This document shows positions 1 through 11,300 of a stretch of DNA of 64,000 nucleotides, piece by piece. The notes under the pieces are model-generated. The model was not told the origin of the DNA. It worked only from the letters and a program-made list of their open reading frames with translations, and did no database searches. The translations under genes and the position numbers were made by a program. The DNA comes from Siderastrea radians (lineage: Eukaryota > Cnidaria > Anthozoa > Scleractinia > Rhizangiidae): NCBI GenBank assembly GCA_964017195.1, contig OZ024890.1, positions 48,140,093-48,204,092 of the forward strand, given 5' to 3'. Position 1 is the stretch's first letter. Each line of letters begins with the position of its first letter.

Positions 1-57
1 CTACTGGTAAGCAAAACAACCAAAAGCAAGCAAAATAACACCTAAAATTTAGCTCAC

Positions 58-151
58 CACAAGACAGACTGTGCTTTAACAGATCCAACTCCTTCCACAG
101 TCTTAAGCTCCCAAATAAACTCAATACCTTCCAAACTGGAAAACACATTAC
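58..151 (-). CDS. NUP210: NUP210 later exon at left edge
   Basis: Acceptor TTTTTCACAG, codons for NVFSSLEGIEFIWELKTVEG, donor TTGTG/GTGAGC. It matches GNTFSTLAGLVFEW of gp210. Length is 94 bp, phase 1 in and phase 2 out. A short exon of about 30 bp between this and the 935-1035 exon is predicted by the homology but was not found. Confidence 0.72.
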
Positions 152-3100
152 CTGTGAAAAACAACAAAAACAGTAACAATGACCAACACTTAGTAGGATT
201 AAATACGCAACTGGCAATTTACACTGTCTCACGGCTATAGCATCTTCATAGGTCAAGCAATTTTTCTCTGCGAAGGCACTGTTAAAAGCCCTTTTTCTGC
301 CATTTTTTCAGCTGTCTGTTCTCACAGCTACAGCAGCTTCATAGGTCAAGCAATTTTTCCCTGCCAAGGCATTCTTAAATGCCCTTTTTCTGTCATTCTT
401 TCAGCTGTCTGTTGAAGGGTAGCTCCAGGAATGTGTTTCACCTTACACTAGGGACACAGTAATTAACCGTTTAAGCCCTGATATGAAAATTCGTATTCTC
501 TTTATGCTGTTCTCTATACATTTGTATGGAACCTGTAAGGAGAATTTGTCTAAATATCAAGACATCTTATCCTGAGTGATTGTTTCCTTTGTTCTCATCA
601 CTTGAATGTAAGGAAAAAATTCATTTTCTTCACTGTTAGGCTCAAAGGGTTAAAGACATTATACCTTACAATGTAAAACACTCTAGCACCTTCACTGATT
701 TACTGTAGTCTTTGTATAACAAGATTGATGGTTTTTAAAAGTTTTCATTAAGGGCTATACTGTAACCCAAAACATTTGTTGTGCCTGAGCACGCTTGATA
801 GGGCCTCGATGTTACTACAGGTAAACTTGGCCTCTTGTTAATTTATTTGCAAAGCAACAAGTTGGTTACTGTGTGAAGATCAAGGCAACCCATGACTCAA
901 AACATAATGAGAGCCCTGTTAAATAGAATGTAACTTCTGGAGGTTCCCCAAGCAACAACTCTCGGGTGGTAGTCAAGATTTCAATTGTACTGATGCTGTC
1001 CACAAAGACATCACTTCGTAATATCATGCCAGTTACTAAACAAGACAATATCCATAAAAGAGTTACTTATTACGTACATGCACTATATAATTAAAAAAGT
1101 TCATGATTGACAAATTCATAATTAAAAGGCAGAGAACATCCTGGTTAGAGGTATTAAAGCACTGTTAGGGGTTTTAGATAAAGGATTTAACTCATGGAAT
1201 AATTTGAAATACATGGATTTACGGGAAATGATATAATTTTAGCACCTTCTAATCATTTTGTGTCTCAATAAATCAGTTAATTATATAGACTGGCAACACT
1301 TTTATTTTCTGGTTCACCTGCAGAGAAAATTAATTTTTATAAGATGTGATCATGATGCTGAGCTTTTTTGATGACTATGCACTACTACAGAGGCAAGATT
1401 ACTTTCAAAAGAAGAAACATTTTTGGTGTAATAGTCTTCGCTGTTAATTATAGAGATTAAGAACAAATGAATGACCATTCTAACGAGTTATAGAGATAGG
1501 AATACTTTTTTAACCAAATCTCCCCAGTATAGCCTTGTTATGGCAATTTGATGCATGCCCATACTTATGAGACTAATGTATGTGCAAGCTCCAAGTGTAT
1601 GATCTTTACTTGTAGCATTTTGTATTGCTTGAGGCAAATCATTCTCTGGCAGATTTTACTTGTCTGCTAAGATTTCTGTCATTTGTCTTTCTGGGAGTCT
1701 TGCCTGTGCTGTTACCAATGCTTCCTTTGAGCATTTCCTGTCATGCTGTTTTACTATAATAAAAAGCCCAATGATAAAGTTTGCTACAAGGCAATTTGCT
1801 GTTGAATTTATGCTGCATGTTTGACAGAGCATCTTACATTATTTACATCTGTATCTACACGTACATGTATGATATGCATCTCCAGGGAAGGCGGGGGGGC
1901 TACTCTAGAAATTGTTTGGTGAGGGTGTGCCACTGCATGGAACTCTGAAATCCTTACCCTACATGAAAATCCGTGACACAGGTTGTTAGAACACCCTCCC
2001 CGTCTATCCCTGTTCAATGGGAGTGTTGTGAGAACTTGTCTTCATCCAGTTGGTTAAAACCTTTTTACAACATTGCCTAGTGGGAGAGGAAGGGAGACGC
2101 TTTTGTACCAACAGTGATCCATCCAACATAGTGACCCTGACTGTAGATCAAGCTCAGCTGCAGAGCAGTCGACCACAGTTTTCCTCCAGCGATGGCGGTC
2201 TTGGGCCATTTCCAACATCTGATTATCATTTAGCAGGCTATCAGGATCCCCCAGAAGACAGTGAATATAATTGGTGAACAAAGTTCGCTGTCTTCCGGGT
2301 TTCCTCCTCCCATGAGTAGAAACATACATTGCAAATTCTCTGACAGGTTCATTTTCAGGCAAGCCGAGCACGTGACCGAGGAACCTCAATTGCCGGAGCC
2401 TGACTGTTTCAATAAGCGGAGCTGTTTCTGTGAGGCTGTAGATGGTAGCATTTGGTACCCTGTCGATTCGCCCGATATCCAACATGATTCGATAGCAGGA
2501 CGTGCCAAAAGAATTGATTATGTTCTCCATCAATTACTATTCTAGACTACGTTCTCCATACCACTGAGTGGTTCTCCATACCACTAATCAAATTCCCAAT
2601 AAATGACACACTACTATAGACCAGACTTCCTGATTTGTATGCTCCAACCCAGACTATTTGCTGTTTAAAAACGATACCCTCTACAGCAGCGCATACACAT
2701 ATAGGTTAAATGTGGGAGTACCCCCTCTCCCAAAGCAATGGTTTCCCATCTTGCCATGAATGTTAGTGCAGGTGCCTCATGTAAAAAGAAAAGTTCTCAC
2801 TTCACAGTAGTGTAAGTGGTGCCCTTACATGTTGAAAAGAAAACAACACACAAAAAAGATAATTTCAAATTAAAAAGTGTGCTCTGAGAGCACTGAAAAT
2901 ATTTCACTGACTCACATGTTGAATAATTTTACCCCTTCTGCACACAGAAAACTGCAGAACAGTACAGTGTGTTGCCCAGTTTTCGTACACTTTAGTTTTT
3001 GATCGCTATATCTTTTCATTTGTGAGACGAAAATTTCTGAAATTTCTTTTAAAGATACCCCATTTACTTACCTTCAATATGTAAAACGATTGGCTGCTTG

Positions 3101-4806
3101 ATCGACGTATGTTCAAAATTATGCCATTTTCCCAAAACTCGTAAGTTGCCCAGTCTTCGTACACCTGGCTCAGTTTTCGTACATCGACAAAACAACATTT
3201 CTCCACGAAAACGCTGGACGCAAACTGATGTGTCAGCCACCCTGCTGAGTGCTTATCGTGTTTTCTCTTCGATTTGTGAATAAATATCGGCTTAGCGACC
3301 AATGTTTGGTGTACAAAGCAAATGGTTATTCGGGGGTGGATGTTTAATCGATCCTGCAGTGTTGATTTTTTTGTCCCTCACTTTTGGGCGGCTAATCTTA
3401 CGCTCAATCCACTGTCTCTTACGTCATTTACTGCCTTGGTAAAGGTAGCTGACAGGTTACTATTCTGCGTATTACAACTGTTAAGAAAAGGCCTTTAGAA
3501 TAGCAAACGCTTTACTCCCGTTTCCGCTTACGCTTGCTTTTCTTACCTACTTTTGTAAATGTTTATTAGAATCGCAACGGAGTGAAATAAATCGGTAAAA
3601 CCGGTAAACTAACGATATTTCAAGGTGTATGTCAACATTCTATGTATAGACATCTACCTTAGTTAATTATTTGACAATTTAGATTGTTTGCGTGGAATTA
3701 AGTTTATTAAATATTCGTGAACTTTGCATGACCTGGATATAAAGCGTCGCTGTTATACCACAACAAATACATGTAGTGTATCGTACTTTCCAAGGATTGT
3801 TGTGTAATCTTTGCTGCACTTGCGACTTATTAGTTTTCGAACAGTAAAGTTTAAAATTCAGTTCTTTATCTTATTTAAAAATAGGTTTTGAGAAAGGCGC
3901 AGCTAAGTGTACGAAAACTGGCACAGTAGGTTGAAATGTATGCGAAGATTCTCACCGCTAAAATTCAGGAGCAGTTAAATTTAAGCTGGCGTTGAAAGTT
4001 TTTCCATTCATTTTCATCTTTTATCTATCATCTGTCCAAAAATCATGAAGCTCCTTGCAAAATTACCAACAAAACGGGCTATTTGTTCATCTACAATGCC
4101 TTTACTGTGCAGTGAAAAGTGCAAATATTAGCCGCTAAACTTTTACTCACCTCGAAAGAAATTGTCCGCACTGACCTGCTTCTTCGTCAAAAAACCTGGC
4201 AAAACCGGCAATTTATAGCTGAAATGTTCCTTTTACTTTTGGAATTCTTCGGTTGACGAAGATTTAAATGACCGACGAAAACAATCAAATAAAGTTCTTT
4301 TTGTACGAAAACTGGGAAACATACTGTACGGCCAATTGAACGATTTCATCTGTGCGAAGATAATGTACAATCAGCGTACTTTATAGTGAATCCTGAGAGC
4401 GAATCAAATAAGAACAAATCGAGCCAGAGATCGCATGCTTTTATAAATAATTTCCTACCAGGTTCCTCCTCGCTACTGTACAAAGGCTGAACAGTAGCCA
4501 CCTCGGGTCTGTTGGATACCCTGAGATGACACACAGAAAATTTAAGCACACCTCAAATTTTTTCCATGCTTAATTAAGCTTATGTCAAAATGGAAAATGG
4601 CGCCAACCGCGCCGTTTCCCGTACTGAATTTCGGCCTACGATAAGAAGCACCCTTGCAAAGCTTTCAAAGTGAAATTGGTGTGCACAGATCCTTTAGGTG
4701 CGTAAGGCAGCAGCACTTGTGGTACGTTGAGTGTGTTTTGCTGATGGTCTCCGAGTACAAATCCTTGCAAAAGGGAAATGACAAGAAAGCGACCAAGCGA
4801 CGCCAT
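58..4806 (-). CDS. NUP210: Nuclear pore membrane glycoprotein 210 (gp210), 5' part, gene runs off the left edge
   Basis: Five exons are recognised (4806-4640, 4520-4459, 1753-1660, 1035-935, 151-58). The first encodes a signal peptide (MASLGRFLVISLL) and then the NVPQVLLPYAP / HTNFTLKALQGC segment that matches the start of the lumenal part of vertebrate gp210. Later exons give NRPEVATVQPL, KCSKEALVTAQARL, LTTTRELLLGEPPEVTF and NVFSSLEGIEFIW, each in the order known from gp210. The family is a single-pass pore-membrane protein whose large lumenal domain sits in the perinuclear space and anchors the nuclear pore. Phases agree for exon 1-2 and exon 2-3. Exon 3-4 does not join in frame with a canonical GT-AG pair, and a short exon between 935 and 151 is missing from my model. 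An in-frame ATG at 4824 is an alternative start. Introns hold a LINE fragment and a pogo-like element. Most of the protein, including the transmembrane segment, lies outside the window. Confidence 0.82.
229..412. repeat. Two-copy tandem duplication, period about 92 bp
   Basis: The words CATAGGTCAAGCAATTTTT and GCCCTTTTTCTG recur 92 bp apart. It lies in a NUP210 intron and is not coding. Confidence 0.7.
935..1035 (-). CDS. NUP210: NUP210 exon 4 (3' limit tentative)
   Basis: Acceptor TTGTTTAG, then TGMILRSDVFVD and LTTTRELLLGEPPE, corresponding to GQVLRCDAIVD and STTRELYL of gp210. The donor AGAA/GTTACA is weak, so the 3' end could be a little different. Confidence 0.68.
1660..1753 (-). CDS. 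NUP210: NUP210 exon 3
   Basis: The acceptor TATTATAG precedes codons for KQHDRKCSKEALVTAQARL, matching the CSQKAVVQARL region of gp210. The nearest donor is AA/GTAAAA, which leaves two bases, whereas exon 4 needs one, so this junction is unresolved. Confidence 0.7.
2054..2533 (-). pseudogene. Non-LTR retrotransposon (LINE) reverse transcriptase C-terminal fragment
   Basis: An open frame of about 159 codons encodes the end of a LINE polymerase: the LRQLRFLGHVLGLPENEP motif, then HGRRKPGRQRTLFTNYI, and a tail with DRHRWRKTVVDCSAAE. This layout is typical of the region after the RT palm in RTE/CR1-like non-LTR elements of invertebrates. The catalytic palm and endonuclease are absent, so this is a 5'-truncated, dead copy. 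It lies inside the NUP210 intron between exons 2 and 3, in the same orientation as the gene. Confidence 0.75.
2965..4326. mobile_element. Pogo-like non-autonomous DNA transposon, TA target duplication
   Basis: The ends are inverted: CAGTGTGTTGCCCAGTTTTC at the left and the complement of CAGTATGTTTCCCAGTTTTC at the right, flanked by TA on both sides. The word AGTTTTCGTACA or its complement is repeated inside (near 3150, 3175, 3905 and 4302), giving subterminal repeats. CAGT-starting ends with a TA duplication fit pogo/Tigger elements. No transposase frame is convincing. It sits in the NUP210 intron between exons 2 and 3. Confidence 0.65.
4459..4520 (-). CDS. NUP210: NUP210 exon 2
   Basis: The acceptor CATCTCAG is followed by codons for VSNRPEVATVQPL, corresponding to LSTRPEVASIEPL in vertebrate gp210. 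The donor is CCTG/GTAGG. Length is 62 bp, phase 2 in and phase 1 out. Confidence 0.8.
4640..4806 (-). CDS. NUP210: NUP210 exon 1 (start codon, signal peptide)
   Basis: ATG at 4806-4804 begins a hydrophobic signal peptide. The exon ends TTATC before a GTAGG donor, leaving two bases that combine with the first base of exon 2 to give serine, which keeps the spacing seen in gp210 (GC-x-x-x-x-S-x-R-P). Confidence 0.8.
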
Positions 4807-5749
4807 CTTGAACACTTGAACCACGTGCTGTAATTCGAGTCAGCGGTTTCTTTTGCGGCGGCTAACTGCTAATTTTCCAGTGATTTCCCAGATTTCCAGT
4901 GCAGAGCTTGGTGCATAGCTGTCGCATAGCTGGGGCTCGTCACGAGCTCGTCACGCATAGCCTGTGTACACAGGCTAGTCACGCATTCTTATACGTTGGA
5001 GGACTCGGAGGCTCTTTTCAATAGCATCAATCTCTCAGGAGGTACTGCCGAAATGCACGAGCAGGAACAAATATAAATGGAAAACAAACACAAAACAAGG
5101 AACGTGACGCTATGTACGGTTATTTGGGTTGTCGCTCGGCACAGCCGCACGGGAGACTACACGGGTCCTTCGAGACAAAAGTTGACGACCAATTGTTTTG
5201 GAACTTTGTGTGATTTTTTATTTCCATTGTTGTTTCCAAATGTGCAAGAAAAAGAAGAGGTTACCTTCATCGTGGAAGGGAGATCACTGACAGTTGCAGG
5301 GCCCCTTTGAAAACCCGCCTTCATGATATGTGATGGACACATCTTCATTTCATTTGTATTGCTACATGTACAGTTTACATCATTTTCATTCTGTATCAGA
5401 ATTGTTATTTTTGTTGTTGTTGTCGCCTGTATTTACGTCTTTGATTACCGTTACCCAAGAAAATGTGCCAGAACAATTTCTTGCTAAATACAGTATAAAC
5501 TACTAGGAGCTGTCAGACGTAAAATGAGCCACTTCACAAATTAGTAACCCATGAGGCCTGCTCGTGACGCACACCACTTATGTGCCACCTCCATCCCACC
5601 CCACCCTTAGATCATTCCTTTAATACGACCACTTCGTAACCTGAGCAAAAGCTCCTACAGTTGTTCTTATTCACAAAAATTTGTCAATAGGAACACTTTT
5701 TCCTCGCCCCATTCTTCTCGCAATCTTGCGCGGCTTCACCGCGTGAGGC
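4807..5749. other. Intergenic: NUP210 upstream region
   Basis: This holds the presumed NUP210 promoter directly upstream of 4806; no clear TATA or initiator could be named. An open frame at 5077-5310 has no recognisable domain and was not accepted. Confidence 0.4.
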
Positions 5750-5785
5750 CACTCGCTAGTCCAGTTCTGGAGAGAGAGAGAGAGA

Positions 5786-5843
<58 letters not shown>

Positions 5844-5864
5844 CCACAACTGGACTAGACTGCT
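5750..5864. repeat. (AG)n microsatellite flanked by inverted arms
   Basis: About 70 bp of AG repeats (5770-5842) lie between CTAGTCCAGTTCTGG and the inverted copy CCACAACTGGACTAG, so the microsatellite sits in the loop of a possible hairpin. Confidence 0.85.
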
Positions 5865-5941
5865 CCCACGTTACGATAATACGAACACATTTTTGTAACT
5901 GCCGGGGTGGTCTCAGTTTTTAACGAGGTTTTAATTTACCC

Positions 5942-6352
5942 CAGGAGCCCATTACCCGGAGCGTCCAACCGCCACAAATTCGTGCAACAGCGTTTTTACA
6001 AGTAGGTTTATTTTAAGATAAACGTTTCCCGCGAAAATAACTGTTTCCGATGACGTCTGCATTAAATCTAAGCTACTACTTCCGTTGTAAATACTGAATT
6101 TATCGCTTGAAATACTGTCAGAACACTCCGATAAAGATTCCTCACAGGTCACTGGTATCCGTTATGTTTATTTCCAGCGTAGACGAGTTGTCGTAATTTC
6201 GTACTCAGTCTATTATTAATTACGCGATCGCTTTTTGATTGGCTATTTCAACCAATTCGCGCGAAAAGCTTATCTAAAAATAAATTTACTTGTGAAAATG
6301 CCGTTTCACAGACGCAGTATGGAAGTTGGACGCTCCGGGTAATGGGCTCCTG
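5942..6352. mobile_element. MITE, 411 bp, 28-bp perfect TIR
   Basis: CAGGAGCCCATTACCCGG and onward (28 bp) is repeated exactly in inverted form at the right end. TTTACCC flanks both sides as a 7-bp target duplication (5935-5941, 6353-6359). There is no transposase. The superfamily is uncertain; hAT-like is a guess from the duplication length. Confidence 0.8.
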
Positions 6353-6359
6353 TTTACCC

Positions 6360-8036
6360 CAACTTTGTTGTCGCGGCAAAATCTTCCCAGGCCGGTACCG
6401 CAGTTTACCTGCTACTACTAACCAACTACCTTGTGAAACCTAGTAACATTGAACTGAGGAGTAATCAAGAAGGAAGCCAACTTTGATTATACGTCATTTA
6501 ACTATAATTACATGTATAACTCGGATGTGAAGATAGCCACTATAAGGAAGCTTATTGTCTTAGCTTGCTCTCAGAGAGTTGTAGTCCGCGGATAGGTCGC
6601 GTAGCGACTCAGTAGAGTGTATTATGATAATCACTCTAAATCAGTCCTCAACTGGAATTAAATAAACTCCAGATGGTGGAATAACTTTTTTGGGGGTTAT
6701 TATAATTCCTTACTGCTGCGGTGGAGTTAAGCTAAGTAACCTACCCCATAAAAAGAGTAAGTCAGAAAAACACAATTTGATGACTGGACACAGGAGTAAT
6801 TTCAACTCCCGATTTGGAGTTAGGTTCAGTCAGGAGTTTTAAAAACCCTCACTGAAGGGATTATTTTGAACATGAAATTTAATCGCCATGTTTAATGTGA
6901 AAATAACTCTTTGAATATTACTGTGTATTAACAGAATCACGCGGTATCACAACTGCCTGTGTTGGTTTTTTTAAGCTTGTGACACACATGTATACCTTGT
7001 GATTTACATTTATTCCTAAAGAGCAAAGTTTCGTTAAAATACGTCTTGTGATTTTTCAGTGCAATTTTTTGCCTTTTTGACTGGATCAGCACAATCTTCA
7101 ATGTGGCAGGCAGGACAATTCGGCTACTTTTAAACATCTATGAAATTCAAGTTCAATTTGACGATTCAGTTCTTCTAAAGCGGAAATAAACTCCGGCGGA
7201 TTCTTCTATCAAGGCAAGCACAGCTCTACATTGGTAGCTCTAAGTCCTATAGTAGAGTAAAGCATTTTTCAGCGGCCATAGGTCGATATCCATTGGATCA
7301 CGCTGTGTTTTCTCTCAGAGAGAACATTTTGTTCTTACGTTTATTTGGCTGCAGTTTATTGGATTTGTTGCTATTTCAACCTTATAACAACAATGTCGTA
7401 ATTTTAATGTTCGTTGCAATTGGCCCGCATTGAAGTGGTTGTCAACTGTGCTTCGAGCGTTTAAAAGAAAATGACTGTAGATGAACCGGAAAAGCACCAG
7501 GTCAATGATTTAAACGGTAAATTATATTTCTCCAGAAGGTCCTCTTTCTTGAGTTGTTGTCTGAGACGTTTAATGTGTGGTTTGTCATAGGACGCGGATA
7601 AACAAACAGGACAGAGAGAGAGAGAGAGAGTGTGGGGGGGTACGCACACCAGTGTTTTTGAAAGGATTCATGTACGGAGGATTTCCCGTACGATCACCCC
7701 ACCCGTGTTGTATTTTATTTCGGGAAAAGAATATTCGCTGTGGGAATAAATTTTTTGTCTCAATATTTTGAAAAGCTGAATAAAGGTCGTTCTCGTGATG
7801 AAGTCTAATAATCTCACGAAATCACATGATTTTTTTTGTAATACTTGGATGCTGTAAATAAGAAAGCTCTCTTCATTTTACTGAGCATTTGGTACAGGCC
7901 AGGCCTATCACTTGTTGTCGCTCAAAACGACAATAGATTGCACGAATTTCAATTGAACCACCGATACTTACTTCTAGAATTCAGTTTCAACGTTGCATCG
8001 GTTGTATTAAGTGATTTAGAACACAATCTATCTATC
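6360..8036. other. Intergenic and probable 5' region of the ATP-grasp gene
   Basis: No coding exon could be supported. A short AG run occurs near 7613-7632. The frame of the ATP-grasp gene stays open upstream of 8037 to about 7845 but contains no in-frame ATG, so that stretch is taken as 5' UTR or promoter. Confidence 0.4.
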
Positions 8037-8316
8037 ATGGCAAACATTATTCTGTGTATCGGAAATGAGCTCTCCGAAGATCCGCACGTGTTTGATGTCG
8101 AGAGAAAGATCAAAGCACTGGACAGTGAGGCAAGACTAGTGAGTTTTGCACCCATGCAAGATGGCCATTTTATCGAAATCACCGCAGGAAATATTTCCGA
8201 GAATACTCCTAGCTGTATTTTTGTTGTGGATGGCGAACGCATCCCCGCTGAATCCATCACAGCTGTGTGGTGGCTCTGGAATCCTCATTTTCCATCGATG
8301 GATGGAGATCTCCAGG
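8037..8316 (+). CDS. ATP-grasp gene exon 1 (pre-ATP-grasp domain)
   Basis: Encodes residues 1-93 plus one base, from [19 protein letters not shown] to DGDLQ. The donor is CAGG/GTAGGT. The N-terminal beta strand and the DVERK segment are as expected for the substrate-contacting N-domain of this family. Confidence 0.82.
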
Positions 8317-11300
8317 GTAGGTTTTTACGCTTCATGATAAGAATTTTCTTATTTAAATTGTGCTGATATCTGGGTTGACGCTAATGGTGTTTTTGGGAAC
8401 AGACTTCCAGGATTGAGCGAGCGCCCTCATAATCTTACGAGTGTAGATCAGAATGCATGGCAGGCGCCAAAGGATGGGGGTGGGGGGTGGGGAAACAGGG
8501 AATCGCAAGAGGGAGTGCGAGAGGAAGGAGAGGTCTGCTTTTCCCTACCCTCGTGTTTCCCGCTCGCGTATCGCGCTTCCTAATTCCCCCTTCTCCCTTA
8601 GAGCAGCTAATGTAGTAAGAAAATAGTCTGGTGATTCCCCCCACTTTCAACTGAAGGTTCGCCTTTTAGTGTAGAGGCCACGTATGTTTCGTAAGCAGAA
8701 GACCGAAGTGACCAATATTTCACATGTTATATCGTGCCTTTTATTCACTTAATATGAATATTCCTGGCTTTCAATTTCTTACTTTGCGAGCTCATAGGAG
8801 GACGCTTTTCAGCAGAAACAGGGCCCCTTTTAGGGATACTGCGCTTGTTAGTGTGTAGAAATGCTTTCATAAAAAAGTGATCAAACACAAAAGCTGTAAC
8901 AAAAAATGCAAGCCCTAATAGCCCATTTTACCGTTGTGTTCTTTGAAGATCTTTTGGCCCTGGGGCCCGTTTCTCTAAAGCCCCAGTACCTTTTCGGGCC
9001 CAGAGCTATATTTTAAAATCAAAATCTATGGAATGGTGGTGAAGCTTTTAGCCCGTAAACCAGCTCGACTTGTTTCGTCAACTTAATTTTACTGGTCAGT
9101 TTTATAAACAAACAACATTTGAATCTTAAAGGTAAACCATGTGCTCATAAAATAGCTTTCCGGACCCCAGAAGTCATCGGGACTTTCGAGAAACGGTCCC
9201 CTGGCCATTGCGTGGATGTGAGGTTAGAGTTGACTAAATTTGTTTCCTCACAAACCTTGCTGCTTGTCATGTCTAAGCGATGATGACCAGAGACTTGTTA
9301 GCATGAGAACAACATGGCTTAATTGCATATGAAAAACAAAAAAGTTTGTATCGAAACAAAGAACTTTGGCCTCGCTTCCACTTAAGGGCCAGGTCACTAA
9401 GCACATGATGGTAAAAAAAATGACACTCGAGGGAAGGGAATTAGGTACATTAAGGATAGATGGGTTCAGTCAAGAGAGGATCCTTTCTTGGTTCAGTACC
9501 TGTATGCTCGCTGGTGACTATAGAGTTCGATGCTAGACGAGTAAGCACTTCTGGGTAGCAAAAGGCAGAATCTACCTGTCCCTATACTGTAAAAAACCTC
9601 CCCCCCCCCTCCCTGGCATTTATAAGCCCAACCGGTTATAGGCCTACTAGTTTGGTAACGAATTGCGAAACAAACAACGTACGCCTAAATGCTTCCTACT
9701 AGATACAAGGACACCTCATCTCCTGAAAGATAATTTTTCACACTATTCACACTAGGTAAAATAAAATAACGGTTTACCACCACAATATTTTCTGTCTAAA
9801 GAAGGGGCTATAAACTGAGATGTTAAGTTATATGAGGTCACATCTTCGGTGTCATTCTTCTTAGTTAAAAAAACTGAATATGAAAGACTTTCTGGATAAC
9901 AGCGCTTATAAACAGGACGTTCTGATTGAAGAATAAGAAGAATAATAATCTTTATTGAGGAAACTTTTTCACTTACATGTGGTTTTCGAAAAGGACCTCA
10001 AAGATTAATACTAAAAACTAAAATATCTACATTGAATATAAAAAAAAAATTTAAGAGGACTAAAAATATGAAATTTATAATACACTTAAATTAAAAAATT
10101 AAAAACCTGTCGCTTAAAAATATTTACATTGACAGAGTCTCGTATTATCTGGCTGAGAGAATTAAAATCATTTACAGCGTGATAGGCAGTTCTTTGTTTT
10201 CCCCAATTCCTTCTAATGCAGGGGAGTCTAAGATTGACTCACCTTACACAGGTTATCAAGATACACAGTTATCAGCACACAGGATCAGCACACAGGTTAT
10301 CAGCGAACAACCCTGCGAATAACCCTGCTTTTTGCCTTATAAGGAAACGGAATGCCTCGTAAAGTACAGTCACGCTTACCTAACCCGCAGACATGAAATA
10401 ATTGTTCAAGATTTCTCTTATTTCGCTTTGCACAGTTTTAAGAAGTACAATTCAAACTAATAACTTTTTATGGTTTGGTTTATCATTATTTGCACTTTCT
10501 ATTTTCCTTTCCCTTTATTTTGTGCAGCCATTATCCGTTTTTTCCTGATGGACAAGCTAGGTCAACCTCATTAGCCTATAGAACCAAAAATGCCCTAAAA
10601 TGAGCTCAACAGTGGTAACAATGGACCTGTTTGCTTGTTTAATTGTTTAAGTTGAAACCGCAAACATATTTTTAAAGGTTACATCGCCCAAGACTTTGTT
10701 ACTCAGGAGTGGGGGACGGTGATCCGTTCACTGGAATCCTATCTCTCTCATGCACGATGGGTTAACCCCTTGGATGCCATGCACATGGCGAACTGCAAAC
10801 CACATCAGTTGCGACTCGCTCAGGAAGTTGGGCTGACTGTGCCAAAGACCGCAATCACGAACAACCCAGCAACCGTGGAGAAACTCTTCGACGACGCGGA
10901 TAACGGGCGAGTGATTTTCAAGACTCTGACTCGGCTGTACATAGAGCCGGACACGATGGTTTACACCACTGAGATAAGAAACGAATTTCCATCGGCTTCC
11001 CGGGATCGCATCACTCGCTGCTCAGCTATTTATCAAGAGCTGGTGGAAAGAAAATCCGATTTACGCATCACTGTTGTCGGCAGCAAGGTGTTTACCGTCC
11101 GCATTGCTTCGCAGAAGTTCGAGGATGAGGAAGATCGCTTGGACTGGAGACGAAACCAGGACGACGCTGGGCTTCTTACTGTAGCTGAGGTAAAAATTAC
11201 TTTTCTCAAGAAATACGCGTAACATGCGCTTTTTGTTGAGTGGTGCGATAGTTTTTGGTACCTACTCAAAGTGCAAGTGGGAACGCAGTTGAGCTGTGGT

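Noticed and set aside
8435..8650. Minus frame of 71 codons in intron 1 of the ATP-grasp gene
   Set aside because: Proline/serine-rich low-complexity translation with no splice context.
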